DNA of 64,000 nt. Origin: Sabulicella glaciei. GTDB taxonomy: Bacteria > Pseudomonadota > Alphaproteobacteria > Acetobacterales > Acetobacteraceae. The position numbers were made by a program, and so were the translations under genes. The notes beneath the pieces were generated by a model. It worked only from the letters and a program-made list of their open reading frames with translations, was not told where the DNA came from and did no database searches. Below are positions 25,154-33,774 of this stretch, piece after piece. Every line of letters starts with the position of its first letter. Position 1 is the stretch's first letter. Location: contig NZ_JAPFQI010000003.1 of assembly GCF_026183895.1 (NCBI RefSeq), positions 1-64,000 of the forward strand, read 5' to 3'.

Positions 25154-27301
25154 TTGCCTTCAAAGCGTTACCAGAATGGAGACACGCGCATATCGGGAAG
25201 CATCATCCAGGGCACCAACTTGCCGGATACTATCCGCCCCGGCTTCGTTTCGGGCGGGGTCACTGGCGGGCAGCCTGGTGATGGCAACGACACCATCTTC
25301 GGCAGGGGCGGCTTCGACGCCATTTCGGGCGGCGGCGGCAACGACCTGATCTCCGGCGGCGACGGCGACGACAGCCTGGATGGCGGACCCGGCGACGACC
25401 GCGTCCAGGGCGATGCGGGCAGCGACATCCTGCGCAGCGGACGCGGCAACGACACGCTGGACGGCGGCGAAGGCTTCGACACCGCGGACTACACCAGCGA
25501 CGAGGACCCGACGCAGGCCGGCTTCCGCGGGGTGATCGTCAACCTCTCCGCCTCCTCCGTCATCTGGAACGGCGAAACCGTCGCCAGCAAGTGCGCCCTG
25601 GACAATTGGGGCAACACGGACGTGCTGATCGGGGTGGAGGCCGCGCGTGGCACGGTGCGCGCGGACTACCTGGTCGGCAGCACGAGCGACAACTTCCTTG
25701 ATGGCTGGGGCGGCAACGACACGCTGATCGGCGGCAGCGGCGATGACGCGCTGCGCGGCGGCAGCGGCAACGACACGCTGGATGGCGGCGAAGGGACGGA
25801 CCTCGCCGACTACACGATTATCTACGACTCCAGCGGCTTCGGCACGGCAGGCGCGATCGTGAACCTTTCTGCCGCGTCCGTGTCGGTGCGCGGCCAGACC
25901 GTCGCGGCGCGCAGCGCAATCGACAATTGGGGCGGGCGCGACACGCTGATCTCGATCGAGAACGTGACCGGCACCCAGTTCGGCGATGTCCTGATCGGCG
26001 ATGAGGGCGCGAACGTCATCATCGGCAATGGCGGCAACGACACCGTCTACGGCAATGGCGGCAACGACATCCTCGTCGGCGGGACGGGCGCCAACACGCT
26101 GGTGGGCGGCTCTGGCGACGACGTGTACTTCGTTTCCAGCCTCTCCGCCCTCGTGGTCGAGGAGGCGGGCGCCGGCACCAACTTCCTGTGGTCGCTGGTC
26201 GATGGCTTCGTGGTGCCGCTGCATGTCGAGGTCGCGGCGCTGGGCGGCACGGCCCGGCTGATCACCGCCTCCAACGGCGGCATGCAGCTTTTTGCCAATG
26301 CGAGCTTCGCCTCCACCCTGATCGGCGCAAACGGCAACGACACGCTCAACGGTTCCGCCTTCGACGACACGCTTTCGGGCGGTGGCGGCAACGACGTGAT
26401 CTACGGCAATGGCGGCGCCGACATGATGATCGGCGGTGCGGGCGATGACATCTTCGTGGTTTCCGATCCCGCTGCCCGCATCACGGAACTTGCCGGTCAG
26501 GGCGTCGACATCGCCGTGCTGGACGGCAACTTCGCCTTCGCCCTCGACGCGCATGTCGAGTTCGGCCTGCTGATCAACGACGCGCATATCCTGTCCGCCT
26601 CCGACACCGGCTCCACGCTGGTGAATTTCGGCAACCTCGCGGCCACGCTCACGGGCGGGGCCGGCAACGATACGCTGTTCGGCAGCGCGATCGGTGGCGA
26701 GACCCTTGTCGGCGGGGCGGGCAACGACACGCTCGTCGGTGGCGGAGGGGCGGATACCCTGATCGGCGGCACGGGCGACGATACCTACACCATTCAGGAT
26801 GCGGGCGACGTCGTGATCGAGCAGCCCGGCGAGGGCAACGACATTGCCTTCGTCCACGTCAATGGCTGGACCGTGCCCCTGGGTCTGGAAGTTGCCCAGC
26901 TGGTGGGCCTCGCCACCCAGCTGTCGGGCGGCGCGGGCAGCCAGGCGCTGGTGGGCAACGTGGACTTCGCCTCCACCCTGGATGGCGGGGCGGGCGACGA
27001 CACGCTGATCGGCACCAGCCTCGCCGACCGGCTGCGCGGCGGTACGGGCAACGACGTCATCGTCTCGGGCGGGGGCGCGGACCAGCTGATCTTCGACACG
27101 CCGAACTGGGGCGCGGACAACGTCTTCGGCCTCGTCGCCGGCTCCGGCTTCGGGGTGGATCTGCGCGGCTCGGGCGTTTCCAGCCTCGCTGCTGTCAGCA
27201 TCACTGCCTTTGACGGAGGCGCACTGCTTAACTCGGCCCAGGGCTCCATCGGCTTCTTCGGCCTCACCACCCAGCAGGTGCAGGACGCGCTGATCCTCTG
27301 A
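25154..27301 (+). CDS. RTX-type calcium-binding repeat protein, 715 residues
   Basis: The protein is built of glycine-rich nonapeptides (GGxGxDxLx) that bind Ca2+ as parallel beta rolls, at about residues 40-110, 180-215, 283-325, 390-432, 500-543 and 605-645. Between them are two kinds of duplicated module: type A at 108-175 and 215-283, containing ADYTS..(I/V)VNLSA.SV..(N/R)G(E/Q)TVA; and type B at 322-395, 431-505 and 541-612, containing D.Y.V....A.VVE.AG.G...... There is no N-terminal signal; such proteins are usually exported by type I secretion through a C-terminal signal. The only in-frame start is TTG at 25154 without a clear ribosome site, so the N-terminus is uncertain. No type I transporter is nearby. 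Confidence 0.85.
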   Translation: MPSKRYQNGDTRISGSIIQGTNLPDTIRPGFVSGGVTGGQPGDGNDTIFGRGGFDAISGGGGNDLISGGDGDDSLDGGPGDDRVQGDAGSDILRSGRGNDTLDGGEGFDTADYTSDEDPTQAGFRGVIVNLSASSVIWNGETVASKCALDNWGNTDVLIGVEAARGTVRADYLVGSTSDNFLDGWGGNDTLIGGSGDDALRGGSGNDTLDGGEGTDLADYTIIYDSSGFGTAGAIVNLSAASVSVRGQTVAARSAIDNWGGRDTLISIENVTGTQFGDVLIGDEGANVIIGNGGNDTVYGNGGNDILVGGTGANTLVGGSGDDVYFVSSLSALVVEEAGAGTNFLWSLVDGFVVPLHVEVAALGGTARLITASNGGMQLFANASFASTLIGANGNDTLNGSAFDDTLSGGGGNDVIYGNGGADMMIGGAGDDIFVVSDPAARITELAGQGVDIAVLDGNFAFALDAHVEFGLLINDAHILSASDTGSTLVNFGNLAATLTGGAGNDTLFGSAIGGETLVGGAGNDTLVGGGGADTLIGGTGDDTYTIQDAGDVVIEQPGEGNDIAFVHVNGWTVPLGLEVAQLVGLATQLSGGAGSQALVGNVDFASTLDGGAGDDTLIGTSLADRLRGGTGNDVIVSGGGADQLIFDTPNWGADNVFGLVAGSGFGVDLRGSGVSSLAAVSITAFDGGALLNSAQGSIGFFGLTTQQVQDALIL

Positions 27302-27730
27302 TCAGACCAAAGGGGGACGCACCACAAGGCGCGTCCCCTCGACCGAGGTCACCACAACCGCCTCACCCACCACGGGTGGGGCGAGGCCGGGTTCCGGCAT
27401 CGCCTCCCATTCGCTGTCGCCGAGCCGCACGCGCATCCCGGCCGAGGCGGATGCGGCGACGGTGCCGACACGCCCCACCAGCCCGTCGCCGGGCCGGTTC
27501 ACAGCGGGCGGCGGGGCCTCGCGCTGGATCCACAACCCCGCCCCCACCGACAGGCCGAGAAACGCCACGAAGGTCCCGGCCAGCTCGATCCAATCCATCG
27601 GGTTCAGGTGCACGACCAGCGCCGTCGCCAGGGTGGCGAGGCCGATCCACAGCAGCAGCACGCCGGGCACCAGCAACTCCGCGCCCAGCAGGATGAGCCC
27701 GAGTGTGCCGAGAAGGGCGGAAGTCCCCAT
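27302..27730 (-). CDS. NfeD-family membrane protein
   Basis: The 142-residue protein has two or three N-terminal membrane helices (LGLILLGAELLVPGVLLLWI, then GTFVAFLGLSVGAGLWI) and a C-terminal OB-fold domain (GLVGRVGTVAASASAGMRVRLGD). NfeD proteins pair with SPFH/stomatin proteins in membrane microdomains. The gene begins 5 bases after the SPFH gene's stop, confirming the pair. It converges on the RTX gene with adjacent stops. Confidence 0.88.
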   Translation of the reverse strand: MGTSALLGTLGLILLGAELLVPGVLLLWIGLATLATALVVHLNPMDWIELAGTFVAFLGLSVGAGLWIQREAPPPAVNRPGDGLVGRVGTVAASASAGMRVRLGDSEWEAMPEPGLAPPVVGEAVVVTSVEGTRLVVRPPLV

Positions 27731-27735
27731 CGCGT

Positions 27736-28650
27736 TCAGCCCTTGCGCGCGGCGTCGACGAGTTGCATCGCCTGCGCGATGCCGCCCGCGAGCGAGGCGC
27801 TTTCCATCGGCACGAGGATCAGCTTGCTGGTCGGGTTGCCCACCACTTGGCCGAAGGCCTCCACGTATTTCTGTGCGACGAAGTAGTTCAGGGCCTGCGC
27901 GCCGGCTCCTTGCGCGGCCTGCGCCACCATCGCGGTCGCCTTCGCCTCCGCTTCCGCCAAGCGCTCGCGTGCCTCCGCATCCAGCCGCGCGGCCTGAAGC
28001 CGGCCCTCGGCGGCCAGGATCTCCGCCTGCTTCTCGCCCTCGGCGCGCTGGATCTCCGCCTGCCGCTCGCCTTCGGCGCGGGCGACGGTGGCGCGGCGCT
28101 CACGCTCGGCGGTCATCTGCAGGTTCATTGCGCGCACGAGGTTCTCCGGCGGCTCCACCTTGCGCAGCTCCACGCGGCTCACCTTCACGCCCCACGGGTC
28201 CGTCGCGCCGTCCAGGATGTTGAGGAGCGAGGTGTTGATGCGCTCGCGCCCCGACAGCGTGCCATCCAATGCCATCTCGCCGATCACGGAGCGGATGTTG
28301 GTCATGGCGAGCGCCGTCAGCGCGCCTTCGAGGTTCTGCACCGCATAGGCCGCCTTCTCCGGCACCATGACGCGGTAATAGACAATGCCGTCCACCCCCA
28401 CCGTCGCGTTGTCGGCGGTGATCACCGACTGTTCGGGAATGTCGAGCACCGTCTCCATCACGTTCAGCTTGCGCCCGACCTGATCGATGTAGGGGACGAG
28501 GAAGTTCAGCCCCGGGCTGAGCGAGCGGGTGAAGCGCCCGAAGCGCTCTACCGTCCAGATCTGGCCCTGGGGGACGGTGCGCACCCCCATGGCGACGGTG
28601 AGCACGGCCAGTACCACCAAGGCCACAAGGAACAGGTCGAGCAACGACAT
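27736..28650 (-). CDS. SPFH/band 7 (stomatin-like) protein, QmcA type
   Basis: The 304-residue protein has one N-terminal membrane helix (LFLVALVVLAVLTVAMGV), an SPFH domain (VPQGQIWTVERFGRFTRSLS, PEQSVITADNATVGVDGIVY) and a long charged coiled coil (about residues 170-250, with repeats of AEGERQAEI and EGEKQAEIL). It forms oligomeric scaffolds in the inner membrane, often with the FtsH or NfeD partners. GGAGGAAAG precedes the ATG. First gene of the operon with the NfeD gene. Confidence 0.92.
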   Translation of the reverse strand: MSLLDLFLVALVVLAVLTVAMGVRTVPQGQIWTVERFGRFTRSLSPGLNFLVPYIDQVGRKLNVMETVLDIPEQSVITADNATVGVDGIVYYRVMVPEKAAYAVQNLEGALTALAMTNIRSVIGEMALDGTLSGRERINTSLLNILDGATDPWGVKVSRVELRKVEPPENLVRAMNLQMTAERERRATVARAEGERQAEIQRAEGEKQAEILAAEGRLQAARLDAEARERLAEAEAKATAMVAQAAQGAGAQALNYFVAQKYVEAFGQVVGNPTSKLILVPMESASLAGGIAQAMQLVDAARKG

Positions 28651-28767
28651 CTGCGCTTTCCTCCAGATTTCTCTCCTTGTATGGTAGCGTGGCGCAGCAG
28701 TGGAAAGCACGTGACGACTGCGGAGTCGTGAACGCATCCACGTGGGCAGGCTCCGCGTTGGTTCCAC

Positions 28768-29496
28768 ATGCGGATCGCCCCAGCCCTCCTCCTCATCCTG
28801 GCCGCACTCCCCTCCTGCCGTGAGGAGGAGCGCTCGCCGACCAGCGCCGAGGCGCCGCAGGCGCGCGTCGTTGCGGCCACGCAGGCGGTCGAGGCGCCGC
28901 TGCGCGCCCGGCTGCGCGCGGAGGCGGAGCCGCAGCAGCGCGGCGTGCAGGTCTTCGCGCAGGCCGCGCCGGCGACCTATGCGGTGTGCGGCCGCGCCAG
29001 CGCCTCCCAGGCTTCCGCCGATCCGTTGATTCCCTATGTGGGCGTCGTGACCTTCGAGGGAGCGGAGGCGCGCCTCGCGAGCCTCGCCGTCGGGACGAGC
29101 GGCGCCGAGGCCACGCGCGTCTTCCTGGAGATGGTGGATCGCTGCTTCGAAGGCGGCGGCCCTGCCCCGGGTCCGACCCGCATGACGATGCGCGCCATTC
29201 CGCCCGTCCCGAACGGCGTCATGCCGGCTGAGCGGCCCACGGGCAACGCGACCCTGGTTTCGACCGCCAGTGCCGCCACCGATCCGGCGCCGCGCCAGCG
29301 CCTGACCGTCGTCACCTCCTCGCGCACCGGGGCCAATCTGCGCCACACGCCGCGCGGCGAGGTGCTGCGGACCGTGCCGCGTTCCTCCACGCTGGAAGTG
29401 CTGGGCGAGGCACCGGGCGGTTGGTACCAGGTCGGCGAGAATGGCGAGGCCTTCGGCTGGGTGCACGCCTCCGTCCTCGAATCCGGCCCGCGCTGA
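28768..29496 (+). CDS. SH3-domain lipoprotein, probable
   Basis: The 242-residue protein has a short lipoprotein-type signal (MRIAPALLLILAALPSC, Cys17 as the acylation site, though Pro at -2 is unusual). A middle region of no known family contains two cysteines (AVCGRASA, VDRCFEGGG). The C-terminal 65 residues are a bacterial SH3 domain (SSRTGANLRHTPRGEVLRTV, then STLEVLGEAPGGWYQV and GWVHASVLE). SH3 domains of this type bind peptidoglycan or act in envelope sensing. It converges on the HWE kinase gene; the stops are about 12 bp apart under a short inverted repeat. Confidence 0.75.
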   Translation: MRIAPALLLILAALPSCREEERSPTSAEAPQARVVAATQAVEAPLRARLRAEAEPQQRGVQVFAQAAPATYAVCGRASASQASADPLIPYVGVVTFEGAEARLASLAVGTSGAEATRVFLEMVDRCFEGGGPAPGPTRMTMRAIPPVPNGVMPAERPTGNATLVSTASAATDPAPRQRLTVVTSSRTGANLRHTPRGEVLRTVPRSSTLEVLGEAPGGWYQVGENGEAFGWVHASVLESGPR

Positions 29497-29512
29497 GCGG
29501 CGCCGGCTCAGC
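29492..29512. terminator. Small inverted repeat spanning convergent stops
   Basis: GCTGAGC (29492-29498) pairs with GCTCAGC (29506-29512) around a 7-base loop. It overlaps the stop codon of the SH3 lipoprotein gene and that of the HWE kinase gene. It may act as a weak bidirectional terminator. Confidence 0.4.
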
Positions 29513-31979
29513 CCGGAATCGCTTCCTTCGTCGCATCCTCGCCGGCCGTGGCGAGGACCCGGGAAAGCGGCACGGTGACCACGCATTCCAGCCCACCGGG
29601 ATCCCAGCGGCGCTCGACCCGCCCTTCCAGCTGGCCCTCCGCCATCGCCTCGATCACCCGTGAGCCGAAGCCCCGGTGCGCGGGCGACGCGGCGACGGCG
29701 GGGCCGCCGCTTTCGGTCCAGCGCAGCCGCAGCATCCCCTCGCCCTCTCCCTCGTCCACCTGCCATTGCACCTGCACCAGCCCGCCCCGGTGCGACAGGG
29801 CGCCGTACTTGGTGGCGTTGGTCGCAAGCTCATGCAGGATGAGCGAGAAGCCCTGCGCCGCCTCCGCCGCCACCAGCAGCTTCGCTCCCGACAATTCGGC
29901 GCGCGGCGACGCGTCGGGGCCGGTCGCCTCCGCTCCGATGAAAGGCTCCAGCTCCCCCTCGGCAAGGGTGCGGAGATCGGCGCCTGCCCAGCGCGCATCC
30001 GCCAGCAGCGTGTGGGTGCGCGACATGCTGCTCACCCGCCCCTCGATGGCGCGCGCATAGGTCGTGACGTCATCGCGCGGCGTCAGCCGCACCGCCGCCA
30101 GCACCACGGCCAGGGCGTTCTTGGCGCGGTGGTCCACCTCGCGAGCGAGGAGGCGCTGCCGTTCCTCGGCCAGCTTGCGCTCGTTCACGTCCTCCGCCAC
30201 GCCGCGGACGGACAGGGCCGCGCCGCGCCGCACGTCGCGGCTGAGCACCGCACCATGGACCGAGACCCAGCGCCAGGACAGGTCGGCGGCGCGGACGCGG
30301 TGCTCGGTCCGGATCTCGCCGCCTTCGCCGGAGCGAAGCGCGCGGGTGAAGGCGTCGCGCGCGGCGGGCGCGTCGTCGGGATGGATGCGCGCGAGCCACG
30401 CCTCCAGCGTCATCCCGGCACGCGGCCGCGCCGCCTCGCCCATGATCTCGGCCATGCGCGCGGACCAGGTGCAGAGCCCCGAAGGCGCGTCCAGTTCCCA
30501 GGCGCCCAACCGCGCCCCCTCGATGGCGAGGCGCGCGCTTTCCTCGCTGGCGCGAAGCTCCACCTCCATGGCGCGGTGCGCGGACACGTCGGTCAGCGCC
30601 TCCACCACGGCGACGGGTTGGCCGTCCGGCCCGCGCCGCAGCGCCTTGTGGGCATTGACCACCAGCGCCCTTCCGTCGCGGCGGCGCTGCCGCAGGTCCC
30701 CCTGCCACACTCCATCGCGCAGCAGCGCCGCCTCGATCTCCGCCCGAGGCTGCGGGAAGCTCGTGCCCAGCAGCGTGTGGGTGTCGCGGCCCCGCGCCTC
30801 CCCCGCGCTCCAGCCATAAAGGCGGTGGCAGCCCTCCGACCAGGACAGGATGCGCCCCTCCATGTCGCGCGTGAGGAAAGAGGCGAGGTCCAGCGTGGCA
30901 ACGAGTTCCTGCAGACGCTCCTCGCCCTTGCGCAGGGCCGCGGTGCGCCGCTCCACCCGCATTTCCAGTTCTGCGTTCGCGGCAACCAGGGCGCGCTGCT
31001 TGCGCCCCACCAGCAGTGCCATCCAGGCGAGTCCGAAGGTCGCGGGCAGCGCCGCGGCGAGCAGGGGCAGCACCCCGCTGAACCAGCGGCGCACGACGGA
31101 GGCGCGCGGCCGCGCGGCGGTGGCATAGACCGGGTATCCGTCCACCCGATGGAAGGCGGCGATGCGTGTCACCCCATCCAGAGTGGATGCGGCGGTCACG
31201 GCCAGGTGCTCCTCGCCCTGCGCCATGCGCGGGAGGGCCGGATGGCTGGACTGGATGCGCGCGCCGGGCGCGACGGGGGCGGAGCGCGCCAGCACCAACC
31301 CGTCGGCGCGGACCAATGCGATCACGTCCTCCGCATGATTCGAGGCGAGGCGCCGCAATCGCGCATCGAGTTCCTCGACATAGACCGAGGCATTGATCAC
31401 CCCATCATATTCTTCGGGCGGCAGGCCATTTCCCGTGCCGACGCGCCGCTTGGTCAGCGCGAAATAGGGGCGGCGCGTGCTGAGCCCGAAATGGACCTGG
31501 CTGACATGGATGCGCGGCGCGTCCGGGCCGCGCAGCGCCGAGTTGAAATCGCGATTCGGCAGCGCTCGCCCCACAAAGGCCGGAAGCACGGCACTCGAAA
31601 CCAGCGGCACGGCGCCGCGGTCATGCACGAAGATGTAGGCTTCCTGTTCCGTCGCGTCGCCAGGCTGCATGGAGGCGGGGCTGCGCAGCCGGCCGTGCAG
31701 CTCGGCCTCGCGGCGGCGAATCTCCTCGTCCGGAAGGCCGGCCAGGATCTCGTTCGCCCGATGGATCCGCAGCACCAAACCGTCGAACAGGCGCTGCACG
31801 TACTCCGCCGACACCTCCGCGGCATGGGCCACCTCGCGCTCCGCCTCGCGCCGAGCCTGGATCCAGGAAATCCAGGCTCCGCCGGCCGTGAGGAGCATCG
31901 GCAGCAGGAGCGCCGCCCAGAAAAGCGCCCGCGCATGGCCCGCCAGGGCGGCCGACGCTGGACTGTCAGGCTGATTCAT
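29508..31979 (-). CDS. Sensor histidine kinase of the HWE family with periplasmic sensor and PAS domains
   Basis: The 823-residue kinase begins at ATG 31979 with GAGGGACGC in front; the open frame continues upstream without support. The layout is: membrane helix at about 20-40; periplasmic dCache-like sensor (about 45-300; PYFALTKRRVGTGNG, VDGYPVYATA); second helix (about 310-335, LPLLAAALPATFGLAWMALLV); coiled coil; a PAS domain (LASFLTRDMEGRILSW); a second PAS/PAC; and the HWE catalytic region with phospho-acceptor His617 in EVDHRAKNALAVV, the N box HELATNATKYGA and the WTESGGP block. No response regulator is adjacent. The signal is unknown; dCache domains often bind amino acids or other small ligands. 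Confidence 0.9.
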   Translation of the reverse strand: MNQPDSPASAALAGHARALFWAALLLPMLLTAGGAWISWIQARREAEREVAHAAEVSAEYVQRLFDGLVLRIHRANEILAGLPDEEIRRREAELHGRLRSPASMQPGDATEQEAYIFVHDRGAVPLVSSAVLPAFVGRALPNRDFNSALRGPDAPRIHVSQVHFGLSTRRPYFALTKRRVGTGNGLPPEEYDGVINASVYVEELDARLRRLASNHAEDVIALVRADGLVLARSAPVAPGARIQSSHPALPRMAQGEEHLAVTAASTLDGVTRIAAFHRVDGYPVYATAARPRASVVRRWFSGVLPLLAAALPATFGLAWMALLVGRKQRALVAANAELEMRVERRTAALRKGEERLQELVATLDLASFLTRDMEGRILSWSEGCHRLYGWSAGEARGRDTHTLLGTSFPQPRAEIEAALLRDGVWQGDLRQRRRDGRALVVNAHKALRRGPDGQPVAVVEALTDVSAHRAMEVELRASEESARLAIEGARLGAWELDAPSGLCTWSARMAEIMGEAARPRAGMTLEAWLARIHPDDAPAARDAFTRALRSGEGGEIRTEHRVRAADLSWRWVSVHGAVLSRDVRRGAALSVRGVAEDVNERKLAEERQRLLAREVDHRAKNALAVVLAAVRLTPRDDVTTYARAIEGRVSSMSRTHTLLADARWAGADLRTLAEGELEPFIGAEATGPDASPRAELSGAKLLVAAEAAQGFSLILHELATNATKYGALSHRGGLVQVQWQVDEGEGEGMLRLRWTESGGPAVAASPAHRGFGSRVIEAMAEGQLEGRVERRWDPGGLECVVTVPLSRVLATAGEDATKEAIPG

Positions 31980-32111
31980 GCGTCCCTCGCGGCGTGCCTG
32001 ACCATGCCGAAATCCTACGGCAGATGCGACCCATTTGCCACGCCGCAAGGCTGACGCCATGAAACGCCCAACGGTGCTGCGACCTTCAACCTTTCGTGGC
32101 GTTGGAAGCTC

Positions 32112-33587
32112 GTGAGCACCGCCACCCTCCCCATGCCGCCCATCCCCGTCCGCGCGACCTGGACCGCCTCGCTGCTTGTCCTGCTGCCAGCCCTGGCCGT
32201 GATGCTCCTCCTGTTCCGGGAGGAAGCGGTGACTGCCGTGCGGATCTGGACCAGTTCCACCGCCTACAACCACGGCTACGTGGTGCTGCCCATCGCGGCC
32301 TGGATGGCCTGGGAAAGGCGGGAAAGGCTGCGGATCCACGCGCCCCGCCCCGCGCCTGCCTTCGGGCTGCTCGCTATCCCGCTGGTCCTGGCATGGCTGG
32401 TCGCGGAGAGGTTGGGCATCATGGAAGGGCGGCAACTCACGGCGCTCGCGCTGTGCCTGCTCCTGGTGCCGGTGGTGCTGGGCTGGCGCCTCGCCCTCGC
32501 CTTCGCGGGACCCCTCGCCTTTCTTGTGTTCCTGGTGCCCTTCGGCGAATGGGCCGTCCCGGCGCTGCAGGCGATGGCCGCGTGGCTGGTGGATATCGGC
32601 CTCGATCTCGCCCGCATCCCGCATCACGTGGACGCGCTGATGATCGAGACCCCCTCGGGATCCTTCTATGTCGCCGAGGCGTGCGCCGGGCTGCGCTTCA
32701 TGGTGGCGACCCTGGCCTTCGGCGCGGTCTATGCGCTGACCATGTTCCGCTCCCCAGGGCGGCGGATCGTCGTGCTGGCCCTGTCGCTCATCATCCCGGT
32801 GCTGGCCAATGCCGTGCGCATCGTCGGGCTGATCGTGCTGGCCGAGTTGCAGGGCTCCGCGGCCTCGGTCGCCGCGGACCACATCCTCTATGGCTGGTTC
32901 TTCTTCCTGGTGGTGATCGTGCTGGTGCTGCTGGTCGGCCTGCCCTTCCGCGAGGCGCCGGCGCGCCATGCCATCCCGGCCACGCCGCCGGTGGCGCAGC
33001 CGCGCCCGCTGGCGCTGGCTCTGGGCACCGTCCTGGTGGTCGCGCCGGTTTTGGTGGCCACCGCCGCCGCCGCCCGCCTCGAAGGACTGGGCGCCGGCGC
33101 GCCTTCGACGCAGTCCCTGCCCCTGCAGGCGATGCCCGGATGCGAGCTGGATGGCGAGGCCTTGCGCTGCCCGGGCGGCGTGATGTCGGCGCGGATGCTG
33201 GTCTTCCCGCCCACGGCGGAATGGGATGGCGTGGCGCGCGAACGCCGCACGGCCCTGGGCGCAGTGGAGGACCAGGACCTCACCTTCGACATCGCGACCG
33301 GATCGGTGCGCTGGCGTGCCCGCCAGCCGCATGATTCCGCCGACGTGCTGGTGGCGGTGGCCTTCCTGGACGGGCGCCCGGCTGGCGATGGCATCCGCAG
33401 CCGCGCCCGCCAGGCGCTGCGCGCCCTGCGCGACACAGGCGACGGCCGACCGGTGATTGCGGTGGTGCATTGGCGCGGGGAGCCGGGCAGCGACCCCTCG
33501 CGCGGCCGCGCCTGGCTGCGTGAGGTGATGGAGACCCAGGGCGAGGCGCTGGCCGCCCGGCCCATCGCCCTGTCGCGCGGGGAGTAG
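32112..33587 (+). CDS. xrtA: Exosortase A fused to an EpsI-like C-terminal domain
   Basis: The 491-residue membrane protein carries all three exosortase catalytic residues: Cys191 in AEACAGLRFMVATLAFG, Arg236 in VLANAVRIVGL and His257 in AADHILYGWFFF. About eight helices cover residues 17-275. The last 200 residues are periplasmic and resemble EpsI (partner domain of exosortase A, fused here). Exosortases cleave PEP-CTERM sorting tags and usually accompany exopolysaccharide clusters. The start is a GTG with only a weak ribosome site. No PEP-CTERM protein or exopolysaccharide operon is visible in this window. Confidence 0.88.
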   Translation: MSTATLPMPPIPVRATWTASLLVLLPALAVMLLLFREEAVTAVRIWTSSTAYNHGYVVLPIAAWMAWERRERLRIHAPRPAPAFGLLAIPLVLAWLVAERLGIMEGRQLTALALCLLLVPVVLGWRLALAFAGPLAFLVFLVPFGEWAVPALQAMAAWLVDIGLDLARIPHHVDALMIETPSGSFYVAEACAGLRFMVATLAFGAVYALTMFRSPGRRIVVLALSLIIPVLANAVRIVGLIVLAELQGSAASVAADHILYGWFFFLVVIVLVLLVGLPFREAPARHAIPATPPVAQPRPLALALGTVLVVAPVLVATAAAARLEGLGAGAPSTQSLPLQAMPGCELDGEALRCPGGVMSARMLVFPPTAEWDGVARERRTALGAVEDQDLTFDIATGSVRWRARQPHDSADVLVAVAFLDGRPAGDGIRSRARQALRALRDTGDGRPVIAVVHWRGEPGSDPSRGRAWLREVMETQGEALAARPIALSRGE

Positions 33588-33774
33588 CCCTCCCCGCCGT
33601 CGCGAGCGGCGTCACGGCTCCGCGTCTGCGTCCTTCAGCGATCCGTAAAGCGGGGTGCGTCACGGCGTGGGTCTGCTTTCGCGCAGGCAGGCTTTCGCTG
33701 ACCGATGATCCGGGCTGCCGGACGCGCTCCAAGCCATCGCGCGACGCGGATCACCAAGACAGCACGGCCAACGA

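Noticed and set aside
25160-26857. Repetitive DNA in the RTX gene as a CRISPR array or satellite
   Set aside because: Repeats are imperfect, in frame, and encode Ca-binding nonapeptides. There are no constant repeats with unique spacers and no cas genes.
29508-33470. Extension of the HWE kinase upstream to a 1320-residue protein
   Set aside because: The extra part is antisense to the exosortase gene and has shadow-like composition. ATG 31979 has a good ribosome site.
33588-33774. Hairpin CGCCG/CGGCG after the exosortase gene (33595-33611)
   Set aside because: The stem is only five base pairs and such repeats are frequent by chance at this GC content, so I do not call it a terminator.
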